Shown here: in pieces, positions 17,522 through 26,743 of the stretch
Layout of the letters: each line of letters starts with the position of its first letter
Numbering within the stretch: position 1 is the first letter of the stretch
Assembly: GCF_003173775.1 (NCBI RefSeq)
Contig: NZ_CP029552.1
Span: 1,592,001 to 1,656,000 of the forward strand
Reading direction: 5' to 3'
Length of the DNA: 64,000 nucleotides
DNA from: Methylobacterium sp. 17Sr1-1
Lineage (GTDB): Bacteria > Pseudomonadota > Alphaproteobacteria > Rhizobiales > Beijerinckiaceae
The notes under the pieces: model-generated
Database searches by the model: none
Seen by the model: the letters and a program-made list of their open reading frames with translations, nothing else
What the model was told of the DNA's origin: nothing
Translations under genes and position numbers: made by a program

Positions 17522-19432
17522 CTATCCCAGCCCCCGCTCCCGCAACGCCCCGCCGATCTCCTCGAGTACCGCCGGGTCCTCGATGGTCGGCGGCATCGCC
17601 CACACCTCTCCGTCGGCGATCTTCTTCATCGTGCCGCGCAGGATTTTTCCCGATCGGGTCTTCGGCAGCCGCCCGACCGTGAGCGCGAGGCGGAAGGCCG
17701 CGACCGGGCCGATGCGCTCGCGCACGAGCGCCACCAATTCGCGCTCGATCACGTCCGGCGCCTGCGCGGCGCCGGCCTTCAGCACGACGAAGCCGCAGGG
17801 CGCCTCGCCCTTGAGGGCGTCGCGGATGCCGATCACCGCGCATTCGGCGACGGCGGGGTGGGAGGCCAGCACCTCCTCCATCCCGCCGGTCGAGAGGCGG
17901 TGGCCGGCGACGTTGATGATGTCGTCGGTCCGGCCCATCACCGAGACGTAGCCGTCGGGGTCGAGGAAGCCGGCATCCGAGGTGTTGTAGTAGCCTGGAT
18001 AGGCCGTGAGGTAGCTCTCGCGGAAGCGCTCGTCCTGCCGCCACAGGGTCGGCAGGGCGCCGGGGGGCAGCGGCAATTTGATCGCGATCGTCCCCATCGT
18101 GTCGGGGGGCAGCGGCTTGCCGGATTCGTCGAGCACCTGCACGTCCCAGCCCGGCATCGGCACCGTCGGGCTGCCGTGCTTGACCGGGAGTGCCCCGAGC
18201 CCGACCGGATTGGCGGCGATCGGCCAGCCGGTCTCGGTCTGCCACCAATGGTCGATCACCGGCACACCGAGAATCCGCTCCGCCCACGCGACGGTGTCGG
18301 GATCGGCCCGCTCGCCGGCGAGGAACAGGGTGCGGAAGCGCGAGAGGTCGTGGCCCTGCATGAGCTTGGCCTCCGGGTCCTCCTTCTTCACCGCGCGCAA
18401 AGCCGTCGGCGCCGTGAACAGGGCGACCGCCCCGGTCTCGGCGATGACGCGCCAGAACGCGCCGGCATCCGGCGTGCCGACCGGCTTGCCCTCGTAGAGC
18501 ACCGTGGTGCAGCCGTGCAGGAGCGGCCCGTAGACGATGTAGGAATGGCCCACCACCCAGCCGACGTCGGAGGCGCACCAGTAGGTCTCGCCGGGGGCGA
18601 CGCCGTAGAGGTTCGGCATCGACCAGGCCAGCGCCACGAGGTAGCCGCCGGTGTCGCGCACCACCCCCTTCGGCTTGCCGGTGGTGCCCGAGGTGTAGAG
18701 CACGTAGAGCGGATCGGTGGCGGCGACCGGCACGCACGACGCGGCGCGGCCCGCCGCCTTGGCGGCCGCGACCGCCTCCGCCCAGTCGCGGTCGCGCCCC
18801 CCGGTCATCGCGGCGGGACCTTGCGGCCGCTGCAGGATCAGGCAGGCCTCCGGCGTGTGGGACGAGAGGCGGCAGGCCTCGTCGAGGAGCGGCTTGTAGG
18901 CGACGACCCGCGCCGGCTCGATGCCGCAGGAGGCGGCGAGCACCACCTTCGGGGCGGCGTCCTCGATGCGGGCGGCGAGCTCCCGGGCGGCGAAGCCCCC
19001 GAACACCACCGAGTGCACGGCGCCGATGCGGGCGCAGGCCAGCATGCCGAACAGGGCTTCCGGCACCATCGGCATGTAGAGCACCACCCGGTCGCCGCGC
19101 GCGACGCCGAGATCCTGCAGCACGGCGGCGAGCGCCGCGACCTCGCTCAACAGCTCCGCGTAGGTGATCCGGCGCTTCGTCCCGGTGACGGGGGACTCGT
19201 AGAGGATCGCCGCCTGGTCGCCCCGCCCGGCCGCGACGTGGCGGTCGACGGCGTTGTGGCAGGCATTGACCTCCGCCCCGACGAACCAGCGGCCGTAGGC
19301 GCCCTCCTCGGGGGCGAAAACCCGGGTGGCGGGCGTCACCCAGTCGATCGCCGCGGCGGCCTCCGCCCAGAAGGCCTCCGGGTCGCGCTGCCAGGCGGCG
19401 TAGGTGTCCCGGTAGCGGCTCGGTCCCGGCAT
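17522..19432 (-). CDS. prpE: Propionyl-CoA synthetase (PrpE family)
   Basis: A 636-residue ANL-superfamily ligase that activates propionate (or acetate) with ATP and CoA. Visible motifs are the P-loop YTSGTTGKPKGVVRD, WWQTETGWP and GRTDDIINVAGHRLSTGGMEEV. The acetylation-target Lys lies in LPKTRSGKILRG near the C-terminus. YESPVTGTKRRITYAELLSEVA and CGIEPARVVAYKPLLDEA favour PrpE over Acs. I chose ATG 19432, which has AGGAG nine bases upstream; an ATG at 19456 is possible. The gene stands alone, not with a methylcitrate operon. The Lys motif suggests control by acetylation/propionylation. Confidence 0.9.
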   Translation of the reverse strand: MPGPSRYRDTYAAWQRDPEAFWAEAAAAIDWVTPATRVFAPEEGAYGRWFVGAEVNACHNAVDRHVAAGRGDQAAILYESPVTGTKRRITYAELLSEVAALAAVLQDLGVARGDRVVLYMPMVPEALFGMLACARIGAVHSVVFGGFAARELAARIEDAAPKVVLAASCGIEPARVVAYKPLLDEACRLSSHTPEACLILQRPQGPAAMTGGRDRDWAEAVAAAKAAGRAASCVPVAATDPLYVLYTSGTTGKPKGVVRDTGGYLVALAWSMPNLYGVAPGETYWCASDVGWVVGHSYIVYGPLLHGCTTVLYEGKPVGTPDAGAFWRVIAETGAVALFTAPTALRAVKKEDPEAKLMQGHDLSRFRTLFLAGERADPDTVAWAERILGVPVIDHWWQTETGWPIAANPVGLGALPVKHGSPTVPMPGWDVQVLDESGKPLPPDTMGTIAIKLPLPPGALPTLWRQDERFRESYLTAYPGYYNTSDAGFLDPDGYVSVMGRTDDIINVAGHRLSTGGMEEVLASHPAVAECAVIGIRDALKGEAPCGFVVLKAGAAQAPDVIERELVALVRERIGPVAAFRLALTVGRLPKTRSGKILRGTMKKIADGEVWAMPPTIEDPAVLEEIGGALRERGLG

Positions 19433-19533
19433 GGCGTCCCTCTCCTGATCCGCCATCGGCCGGCGGTTCCGCCGATTGTCCAGGACAAGGCGGCGGCGGG
19501 CAAGATGGCGCCGCCCCGAGCGGCCGGACCGTC

Positions 19534-19836
19534 GTGATCGCGGTGCGCCGCCGCGGCGGGCGGGGTCGCGAGACGGCGCAGGCCTTCGGGCATCGCGGCG
19601 CGGCGGTGACGATCGCCGAGCACGGCCCCCGGCTCGCCGCCGGCGAGGATCCGGACGTCGCCGCCATCGGGGAGGTGTTTTCGCGGGACGGCATCGCGCC
19701 TGCCCTCGGGGCCGACATCGCCCAGGTGACCGCGCGCTCGGGCGACTCGGTCGCGATCGAGCGCGCGGACGGGCGCCGCTTCACCGGCTCCGGCCGTCTC
19801 GTCATCGCCATCGGCGCGCGCTTTATCGCCCCCTGT
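19534..19836 (+). pseudogene. Remnant of a flavin disulfide reductase (MerA/Lpd-like)
   Basis: About 100 codons read ETAQAFGHRGAAVTIAEHGPRLAAGEDPDVA followed by a segment ending FTGSGRLVIAIGA. This matches the NAD-binding part of pyridine-nucleotide disulfide oxidoreductases: the region after GGGYIG, the ExGPRL turn, and the end of the NAD domain. The N-terminal FAD domain, the redox Cys pair and the C-terminal interface domain are all missing. The frame then runs straight into the family A palindromic repeat. The first codons (RRRGGRGRE) look like a damaged GGGYIGLE motif. I call it a decayed fragment; the loss of the 3' part coincides with the repeat. Confidence 0.7.
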
Positions 19837-20007
19837 CCCGGACGACTGAAGCGTCAGCGGAAGGAGATCCGGGATCCAGGGGAGAAGCGCCGCGGAGCGG
19901 CTCCGTATGCTGCACCGCTTCAGGCACAAGGACGCTTCGCGGCTTCTTATGCTGGATCCCGGATCTCCTTCCACTTCGTTTCAGTCGTCCGGGAAAGGGG
20001 AAGAGCT
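19829..20007. repeat. Long palindromic intergenic repeat, family A copy 2
   Basis: Same structure as 13861-14047: outer arms with TCCCGGACGACTG and its complement CAGTCGTCCGGGA, inner arms with GGAAGGAGATCCGGGATCC and its complement, and a related central part with GCGGCTCCG and GGACGCTTCGCG. It directly follows the flavin-reductase remnant. The left outer arm has diverged slightly (CTGTCCC for CTTTCCC). Confidence 0.85.
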
Positions 20008-20325
20008 TGAAATGGATGGCCATAGCCCTGTCCCGCACGATGGCCGGTCGCTCTCGCATACCCTGCGGACCGCACGACACCGCTCGCAAGAAAACCCCAC
20101 GACAGGACACCATTCGAGACACGCACAAGACGATCGCCGGCACCTGATCCACCCGCCCCAGCCGGCAAACGACAGGCCCCCGCACCATCAAGATCACACT
20201 TGGAACTGATGTAAAGTGTAACGATCCCTGATCTTGTGTCCAAGGTCACGCTTGCCCCCGAAATCGTTTCGTGCAGACTGCGGCGCACGCCAGACACGAT
20301 GCATGGACGGACGCCGACCTGCCGC

Positions 20326-21696
20326 ATGAGCCTGACGACTGCACAGATCCTCGACCTCGCCCCCGATGCCGCGAGCCGCAAGGCCGGGCAGGATCAGGCC
20401 AAGCCGGCGAAATGGAGCGGCCTCGGCCGGGCGGGATCGGTGATCTGGGGCGAGATCAAGGGCAGCGGCGCCACGCCCTACCGCACCGTCGCCGACCTCG
20501 CCGGGCCGGCCTCGAAATGCACCTGCCCGAGCCGGAAGTTTCCCTGCAAGCACGGCCTCGGCCTGATGCTGGTCGATGCGAGTTCAGCCCTGCCCGAGGC
20601 CGAGCCGCCGGACTGGGTCGCGGCCTGGGCGAAGGGGCGCGAGAGCCGCGCCGCCGCGGCCGAGACCAAGGCCACCGCGCCGGCCAAGCCCGTCGACGAG
20701 AAGGCGCAGGCCAGGCGCCGGCAGGCCCGCGAGGACAAGGTCGCGGCCGCCCTCGACGAGCTGGATCTCTGGCTGCGCGACCTGATGCGCCGCGGGCTGG
20801 CCGCCGCCCGCACCGAACCCTATGCCTTCTGGGACCGCATGGCCGGCCGCCTCGTCGACGGCCAGGCCCCCGGCCTCGCCCGCCGGGTGCGCGCCCTGCC
20901 GGGGCTGGTCGCGGCCGCACCCCAGGCGGGCGGCGCCCGGCCGGAAGCCGCCCTGGGCCTCGCCCTCGGGCGCATCGCGCTCCTCGCCCGCGCCGCCCGC
21001 CGGCTCGACGCCCTGGCGCCGGAGGTTGCGGCGGGCGTGCGCGCCGCGCTCGGCTATCCCGTCACCGCCGAGGAGATGGCGCTCCGGCCGGACCAACTCG
21101 ACGACTGGGCGGTGCTCGCCCACGCGGTCGAGGAGGAGAACCGGCTCACCGCCCGCTCGGTCTGGCTCGTCGGCCGCCGCTCCGGCGCCCTGGCGCAGGT
21201 CATCGATTACGGGACCGCCGGCTCGCCCCTGCCGCCGGCCCCCGCCGCCGGCCAGGACTTTTGCGGGGCGCTCGCCTTCCAGCCCGGCGACCCGCCCCTG
21301 CGGGCGGTATTCCGTGACGGCCGCGCCGGCCCGGCGATGGAGCCCGGCCTGCCCGGGGCCGGCAGCGTCGCGGCGGCGCGGGACGCCTTCGCCTTGGTCC
21401 TCGCCCGCGCGCCCTGGACCGAGCGCTGGCCGGTGCGCCTCGCGGGGGTGCGGCTCGGCCGGTTGCCGGCTGCGGGCGGCGCGGTCGCCTTCGCGGCCGG
21501 CGACGCGACCGGCTGCCTGCCGTTGCGCGGCGACCCGCGCCTGCCGAGCCTGCTCGCGGTCGCGGGCGGGCGCCCGATCGACCTGTTCGGCCTGCATGAC
21601 GGCTACGGCCTCTCGCCCCTGGCGCTCGCGACCGGGGGGCGCCTCTACGCGATGCCCGCCGAGGCGTCGCAGGCGGTCCTCCTACAGGTGGCGTGA
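20326..21696 (+). CDS. SWIM zinc-finger protein of the MoxR/VWA operon
   Basis: 456 residues from ATG 20326 (MSLTTAQILDLAPDAASRKAG); an in-frame start 90 bases upstream adds a Cys/Arg-rich tail that does not look coding. A SWIM domain is clear: Cys65-x-Cys67, six residues, Cys74-x-His76 (CTCPSRKFPCKHGLGLML). The preceding WSGLGRAGSVIWGEIKGSGATPYRTVADL is typical of SWIM proteins that accompany MoxR/VWA genes. SWIM domains bind zinc and often nucleic acid or protein. The rest is an Ala/Arg-rich helical region. It is the first of five tightly spaced genes; the next begins 16 bases after the stop. E. coli YehQ is the likely counterpart. Confidence 0.88.
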   Translation: MSLTTAQILDLAPDAASRKAGQDQAKPAKWSGLGRAGSVIWGEIKGSGATPYRTVADLAGPASKCTCPSRKFPCKHGLGLMLVDASSALPEAEPPDWVAAWAKGRESRAAAAETKATAPAKPVDEKAQARRRQAREDKVAAALDELDLWLRDLMRRGLAAARTEPYAFWDRMAGRLVDGQAPGLARRVRALPGLVAAAPQAGGARPEAALGLALGRIALLARAARRLDALAPEVAAGVRAALGYPVTAEEMALRPDQLDDWAVLAHAVEEENRLTARSVWLVGRRSGALAQVIDYGTAGSPLPPAPAAGQDFCGALAFQPGDPPLRAVFRDGRAGPAMEPGLPGAGSVAAARDAFALVLARAPWTERWPVRLAGVRLGRLPAAGGAVAFAAGDATGCLPLRGDPRLPSLLAVAGGRPIDLFGLHDGYGLSPLALATGGRLYAMPAEASQAVLLQVA

Positions 21697-21712
21697 GGCG
21701 AGCGACCCGACC

Positions 21713-23302
21713 ATGACGGACACGACCGACCTCGCCGCCGACGGCTGGGAGCCGATCCTCGCCGCCGCGCTCCTCGGCGCCGAGCGCGCGCCGCCCGCCC
21801 TGCCCGGCCCCCTCGCGGACCTCGTGACGCAGGCCGATCCCGGCAGCGCCCTCGACCCTGGCAGCGCCCTCGATCCTGGCAGCGCCCTCTTGGCGCGCCT
21901 CACCCTACACGGCACCCACCACCTCGCCGGGCTCGACCTCGCGCCCGACGCGATGGAGCCGATCGCGCCGCGGGAGCCGGCCGGCCCCGAATGCCCGCCC
22001 GCCGCCGCGACCCGGCTCTACGCCCTCCTCACCGGCGGCTACCCCGCCCGCGAGCGCCTGCGCGAGTGGTTCGATCTCGCGGCCGAGGCGGGGATGCGCC
22101 CGCCCGCCTGGCTGCATCAGGCCCTGATGCGCCACGCCGAGCACCTGCCGGAGACGGCCCACGCCGTCGCCGGCGCCGAACTCGACTGGCTCGCCAGCGC
22201 CTGCGGCGAGGCCAAGGCCGCGGAACCGGACGCCGACGACTGGACCGAGGGCCCCCTGGCCGCGCGCCGCGCCGCCTTCGCGGCGTTCCGGGCCCGCGAC
22301 CCGGAGGGCGCGCGGGTCGCGCTGGAGGCGATCTTCCGCAAGGAGAAGGCCGATCTCCGCGAGTCCCTGGTCGGCGCCCTGTGGACCGGGCTCTCTTCCG
22401 CCGACGAGCCCTTCCTCGAAGCCTGCCTCGACGACCGGGCCGGGGGCGTGCGCCAGGCCGCGCAGCGCCTGCTGCCGCGTCTCCCGGGCTCGCTCTACGC
22501 CTCGCGCATGGCGGTGCGGGCGACCACCGCGCTCGTCATCGCGAGCAAGAGCCGCCTGTTGCGGAGCGCGACGCACGAACTGATCGTGACCCTGCCGGAG
22601 GAATCCCCCACCCTCGCCCGCGACGGCGTCGAGCCCCATGCCTGGGAGCGGCGCGGCGGCGGCGTCCGGGCCGGGCTCCTGCGGGACATCCTGGCGCGCG
22701 CGCCGCTCCACGCCTTCGCGGCGCATCCGCCGCGGCTCTGGCTCGAACTGGCCCTGCGCAGCGAATGGGCCGAGCCGATCGTCCAGGGGCTGTTCTCGGG
22801 CATCGCGCGCGAGGGCGATACGGCTTGGGCGAGGGACATCGTCGATCTCCTGGCCGAGGCCTACGAGGGCAAGGTATCGGGCCTGCGCCGCAGCAACGAG
22901 CTCCTCGGCCGCTGGGTCCAGGCCCTCGACCTCCTGCCCGGGCCCGAATGGGAGGCACGGGTGACCGAGCTGATCCGCGCCCGCAAGATCGAGGTGGTGC
23001 TGGCGGTGCTGGCGAAAGGCCCGGATGCCTTCTCCGAGCGGTTCAGCGCCGCGCTGATGGACTGGCTCGCCTTCGTCACCCGCGGCTCCGAGAGCCTGCG
23101 GCACGACCTGGCGAAGCCGTGGGTGATCGCGCGCCTCGGCGAGCGGCTGTGGCCGGGCGAGGACATCGCCGCCGCCGCCGCGGCTCTCGCCGCACGGCTG
23201 CCGGAGGACGAGGGGAACGACCGCCTGCGCCAGCAGGTCGCCGGCCTCGCCGAGACGCTGGAGCTGCGTCTGGCGATCCGGCGCGAATTCGAGACCCGTT
23301 GA
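21713..23302 (+). CDS. DUF5691-like protein, second gene of the MoxR/VWA operon
   Basis: 529 residues, soluble and mostly helical. It starts WEPILAAALLGAERAPP, as expected for this family. The middle and C-terminal parts have short helical units resembling HEAT-like repeats (for example RAAFAAFRARDPEGARVALEAIFRKEKADLRESLVGALWTGLSSADEPFLEACLDDRAGGVRQAAQRLLPRLPGS shown in pieces across residues 175-260). No catalytic motif is seen. A six-residue unit DPGSAL occurs three times near residues 42-59, from an 18-bp tandem repeat. It probably scaffolds the ATPase/VWA machine. The DUF assignment is from recall of this gene neighbourhood and is moderately sure. Confidence 0.75.
   Translation: MTDTTDLAADGWEPILAAALLGAERAPPALPGPLADLVTQADPGSALDPGSALDPGSALLARLTLHGTHHLAGLDLAPDAMEPIAPREPAGPECPPAAATRLYALLTGGYPARERLREWFDLAAEAGMRPPAWLHQALMRHAEHLPETAHAVAGAELDWLASACGEAKAAEPDADDWTEGPLAARRAAFAAFRARDPEGARVALEAIFRKEKADLRESLVGALWTGLSSADEPFLEACLDDRAGGVRQAAQRLLPRLPGSLYASRMAVRATTALVIASKSRLLRSATHELIVTLPEESPTLARDGVEPHAWERRGGGVRAGLLRDILARAPLHAFAAHPPRLWLELALRSEWAEPIVQGLFSGIAREGDTAWARDIVDLLAEAYEGKVSGLRRSNELLGRWVQALDLLPGPEWEARVTELIRARKIEVVLAVLAKGPDAFSERFSAALMDWLAFVTRGSESLRHDLAKPWVIARLGERLWPGEDIAAAAAALAARLPEDEGNDRLRQQVAGLAETLELRLAIRREFETR
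21836..21889 (+). repeat. 18-bp tandem repeat, three copies, inside the DUF5691 gene
   Basis: Copies at 21836, 21854 and 21872 read GA(T/C)CC(C/T)GGCAGCGCCCTC and encode DPGSAL three times. They differ by only one or two silent changes, so the expansion looks recent. It is in frame and may vary in copy number between strains. Confidence 0.9.
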
Positions 23303-23332
23303 TTCGAGACCCGTCGAGGAGACAGCCCGAGG

Positions 23333-24424
23333 ATGACGTCGACCAGAGCCGCACAACTCCGTCAGGCCGCCGAGGACGCCTTCGCCGAGGAGATCGCCGC
23401 CCTGCGCCAGGCCGACGACCGGCCGCGCCCGCCGAACTGGCAGATGTCGCCGCAGGCCGTCGTCACCTACCTGATGGGCGGCACGCTGGCCTCCGGGCAG
23501 ACGATCACCCCGAAATACATCGGCGACCGGCGCCTGATGGAGGTCGCGGTGGCGACGCTCGCCACCGACCGGGCGCTCCTGCTCCTCGGCGTGCCCGGCA
23601 CCGCCAAGAGCTGGGTCAGCGAGCACCTGGCGGCGGCGATCTGCGGCACCTCGCGGCTGATCGTCCAGGGCACCGCCGGCACCAGCGAGGAGGCGATCCG
23701 CTACGGCTGGAACTACGCGCTGCTGCTCGCCAAGGGGCCGAGCCGCGAGGCGGTGGTCGCCTCGCCGGTGATGCGGGCGATGGACGAGGGCCGCATCGCC
23801 CGGGTCGAGGAGCTGACCCGCATCCCCTCGGAGACGCAGGACAGCTTCATCACCGTCCTGTCGGAAAAAACCCTGCCGATCCCCGAGCTGAACGAGGAGG
23901 TGGCGGCTCGACGAGGCTTCAACCTCATCGCGACGGCGAACAACCGGGATCGCGGCGTCAACGAATTGTCGAGCGCCCTCAAGCGCCGCTTCAACACCGT
24001 GGTGCTGCCCCCGCCCGCGACGATCGAGGCGGAGATCGCCATCGTCGAGACCCGGGTTGCCTCGCTCGGCCGCGCCTTCGAGATCCCGGCCGAGCCGCCG
24101 GGCGCCGACCAGATCCGCCGCGTCGTCACGATCTTTCGTGAATTGCGCGAGGGCGTGACGGTGGACGGCAAGAGCAAGGTCAAGCAGCCCTCGGGCACGC
24201 TCTCGACGGCGGAGGCCATCAGCGTCGTCGGCAGCGGGCTGGCGCTCGCCGCGCATTTCGGCGACGGCCGCCTCTCGGCGGGCGACCTCGTCTCGGGCAT
24301 CTCCGGCGCGGTGGTGAAGGACCCGGTGCAGGACGCGATCGTCTGGCGCGAATACCTCGAGACCGTGGTCAAGGAGCGCGACGGCTGGAAGGACTTTTAC
24401 AAGGCCGCCCGCGCGAGCGCGTGA
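23333..24424 (+). CDS. MoxR-family AAA+ ATPase (YehL-like)
   Basis: 363 residues. Walker A is GVPGTAKS at 86-93, with the Ala before Lys that is common in MoxR proteins. The Walker B region is MRAMDEGRIARVEELTRIP, and sensor 1 lies in GFNLIATANNRDRGVNELSSALKRRFN, which also carries the arginine-finger-like block. MoxR ATPases act as chaperone-like remodellers together with a VWA partner. The ATG at 23333 follows GAGGAG-type bases and lies 30 bases after the DUF5691 stop. The SWIM, DUF5691, DUF5682 and VWA neighbours place it in the YehL-type subgroup. The client protein or complex is unknown. Confidence 0.92.
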   Translation: MTSTRAAQLRQAAEDAFAEEIAALRQADDRPRPPNWQMSPQAVVTYLMGGTLASGQTITPKYIGDRRLMEVAVATLATDRALLLLGVPGTAKSWVSEHLAAAICGTSRLIVQGTAGTSEEAIRYGWNYALLLAKGPSREAVVASPVMRAMDEGRIARVEELTRIPSETQDSFITVLSEKTLPIPELNEEVAARRGFNLIATANNRDRGVNELSSALKRRFNTVVLPPPATIEAEIAIVETRVASLGRAFEIPAEPPGADQIRRVVTIFRELREGVTVDGKSKVKQPSGTLSTAEAISVVGSGLALAAHFGDGRLSAGDLVSGISGAVVKDPVQDAIVWREYLETVVKERDGWKDFYKAARASA

Positions 24425-24433
24425 CCTGAAGCG

Positions 24434-26743
24434 ATGCCCGACATCCGCCTCTTCGGCATCCGCCATCACGGCCCCGGCTCGGCCCGCTCGCTCCGGGCGG
24501 CTTTGGCCGATTTCGCGCCCGACTGCCTCCTGATCGAGGGACCGCCGGATGCCGACGCGCTGATCCCCCTCGTCGCCCACGCGGCGATGACGCCGCCGGT
24601 GGCGCTCCTCGTCTACCGGCCCGACCGGCCGCGCGACTGCGCGTTCTTCCCCTTCGCGGCCTTCTCGCCCGAATGGGTGGCGATGCGCCACGGCCTCTCG
24701 GCAGGGGCGGCGATCCGCTTCATCGACCTGCCGCACGCGATCCAGCTCGCCGACGGCTTCGGCGCGGGATCCGAGCCGCCGGAGGGCGCACCGATCGACG
24801 GCGATCTGGTCGCCGAGGCCGCGGCGGAGCCGGGCGAAGACTCGTCGATGGACGCTCCGGCCCCGGCCGCGATCCGCCGCGACCCCCTGGGCGAGCTCGC
24901 CGCCGCCGCCGGCTACCCGGACGGCGAGCGCTGGTGGGACGCCCTGGTGGAGAGCCGCGCGGGCGCCGACGGCGACGTGTTCGCGGCGATCTCGGAGGCG
25001 ATGGGCGCCCTGCGCGACGTGCCCGATCCCGACCCGGAGGACGCACTCCGCGAGGAGGTCCGCGAGGCCCATATGCGGGCGGCGATCCGCAAGGCCGCCA
25101 AGGAGGACTTTTCGCGGATCGCCGTGATCTGCGGCGCCTGGCACGTGCCGGCGCTGGCGCGCCACGACGCCAAGGGCCAGGCCTCCGCCGACACCGCGAC
25201 GCTCAAGGGGCTGCCGAAGACCAAGGTCGCGGCCGCCTGGGCGCCGTGGTCCTACGAGCGGCTGGCGACCGCCTCCGGCTACCGCGCCGGGGTGCTCTCG
25301 CCCGAATGGTACGACACGCTGTGGCACCACGAGGAGCGGGTCGCCGCCCGCTGGCTCGCCCGCGCCGCCGCGCTCCTGCGCGAGGAAGACCTCGACGCCT
25401 CTCCCGCTTCGGTGATCGAGGCGGCGCGCCTCGCCGAGGCGCTGGCGGCGTTCCGCGGCCGCGCCCGCCCCTCCCTCGACGACCTCGACGAGGCGGTGCA
25501 GGCGACGCTCTGCTTCGCCGATCCGGCGCCGATGGGGCTGATTCGCGCCAAGCTCGTCATCGGCGAGCGCCTCGGCGCCACCCCGCCCGACAGTCCCGGC
25601 ACGCCGGTGGAGGCGGATTTCGAGGCGCAATGCAGGCGCCTGCGCCTGAAGCCCGGGGCGGCCGCCGGCGACCTCGTCCTCGACCTGCGCAAGGAGACGG
25701 ATCTCGCCCGCAGCCACTTCCTCAACCGGCTGGCGCTGATCGGCGTGCCCTGGGGCACGCGGCGCGAGGCGCGCGGGCGCGGCACCTTCAAGGAGGCGTG
25801 GTTCCTCGCCTGGCAACCGGACTGGGTGGTGGAGCTGGTGGCGGCCTCGGCCGAGGGCGGCACCGTCGCGGAAGCCGCCGCCTCCCGGGTGAGGACCCGG
25901 GCCCGGGGGGCGCAGCGCGTCGCCGAATTGTCGGGCCTGATCGGCACCCTCCTCGACGCCGACCTGCCCGAGGCGACCGCCCAGGTGGTCCGCGCCCTCG
26001 ACGACCGCGCCGCGGTCTCGGCCGACGTGTTCGACCTCATGGACGCCCTGCCGGCCCTCGCCGATCTCGCCCGCTACGGCTCGGTGCGCTCCTCCGACAC
26101 CGCGCCGGTGCTCGCCCTGGTGCGGGGCCTGGTGCCGCGCGCCGCCGCCGGCCTCGTCGCCGCCTGCCAGAGCCTCGACGAGGATGCCGCCAAAGCGGCG
26201 AAGCAGCGCATCGTCGCCGTCTCGGGCGCGGTCGCGCTGCTCGAGGATCCGGAGCTGAAGGCGACCTGGCAGGAGGCCCTGCGGGCGCTTGCCGACCAGG
26301 ACCACGTCCACGGCCGCGTCGTCGGCCGCGCCGTGCGCCTGTTGTTCGACGAGCGCGCCATCGACGCGGAGGAGGCCGGCACGCGCCTGCGCCTCGCCCT
26401 GTCGCGGGCGGCGGGCGCGGTACCGGCCGCCGCCTGGATCGAGGGTTTTCTGGAAGAGAGCGGCACCGTCCTGATCCACGGCCAGGGCCTGCTCGGCATC
26501 GTCGACGCGTGGCTCGCCGGCCTCGACGAAGATCTGTTCACCGAGTTGCTGCCGCTGGTGCGCCGCACCTTCGCGACCCTCGCCCCGGCCGAGCGCCGGG
26601 CGGTCGGCGAGGCCCTGGCCCGCCCGGGCGGCACGGCCCCCGGGGCGGAGGGGCCGGAGGGCTTCGATGCCCGCCGCGCCGCCTGCGTGCTGCCGATCCT
26701 GCGCCTGCTGCTCGGGCCCGCAACGACTGGAGACGCCGCATGA
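24434..26743 (+). CDS. DUF5682-like protein with TraB/ChaN-like N-terminal motifs
   Basis: 769 residues, soluble. The N-terminus reads IRLFGIRHHGPGSARSLRAAL then PDCLLIEGPPDAD: a His pair at 11-12 and Glu35. Later VICGAWHVPALARHD puts a His at 237. The GxxH, E-G-P and GAxH pattern resembles the TraB/ChaN/EreA (TIKI) hydrolase superfamily. I infer the relation from motif order, not from a search. The C-terminal 400 residues are helical without a known motif. It corresponds in position to E. coli YehM. It starts 9 bases after the ATPase stop and overlaps the VWA start (ATGA), so translation is coupled. Function unknown; a metal-dependent hydrolase controlled by the MoxR/VWA pair is a reasonable guess. 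Confidence 0.8.
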   Translation: MPDIRLFGIRHHGPGSARSLRAALADFAPDCLLIEGPPDADALIPLVAHAAMTPPVALLVYRPDRPRDCAFFPFAAFSPEWVAMRHGLSAGAAIRFIDLPHAIQLADGFGAGSEPPEGAPIDGDLVAEAAAEPGEDSSMDAPAPAAIRRDPLGELAAAAGYPDGERWWDALVESRAGADGDVFAAISEAMGALRDVPDPDPEDALREEVREAHMRAAIRKAAKEDFSRIAVICGAWHVPALARHDAKGQASADTATLKGLPKTKVAAAWAPWSYERLATASGYRAGVLSPEWYDTLWHHEERVAARWLARAAALLREEDLDASPASVIEAARLAEALAAFRGRARPSLDDLDEAVQATLCFADPAPMGLIRAKLVIGERLGATPPDSPGTPVEADFEAQCRRLRLKPGAAAGDLVLDLRKETDLARSHFLNRLALIGVPWGTRREARGRGTFKEAWFLAWQPDWVVELVAASAEGGTVAEAAASRVRTRARGAQRVAELSGLIGTLLDADLPEATAQVVRALDDRAAVSADVFDLMDALPALADLARYGSVRSSDTAPVLALVRGLVPRAAAGLVAACQSLDEDAAKAAKQRIVAVSGAVALLEDPELKATWQEALRALADQDHVHGRVVGRAVRLLFDERAIDAEEAGTRLRLALSRAAGAVPAAAWIEGFLEESGTVLIHGQGLLGIVDAWLAGLDEDLFTELLPLVRRTFATLAPAERRAVGEALARPGGTAPGAEGPEGFDARRAACVLPILRLLLGPATTGDAA

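Noticed and set aside
21905..26479. 1524-codon open frame on the minus strand opposite the MoxR operon
   Set aside because: Composition is that of antisense GC-rich coding DNA, with no recognisable domain, while five well-supported genes occupy the plus strand.
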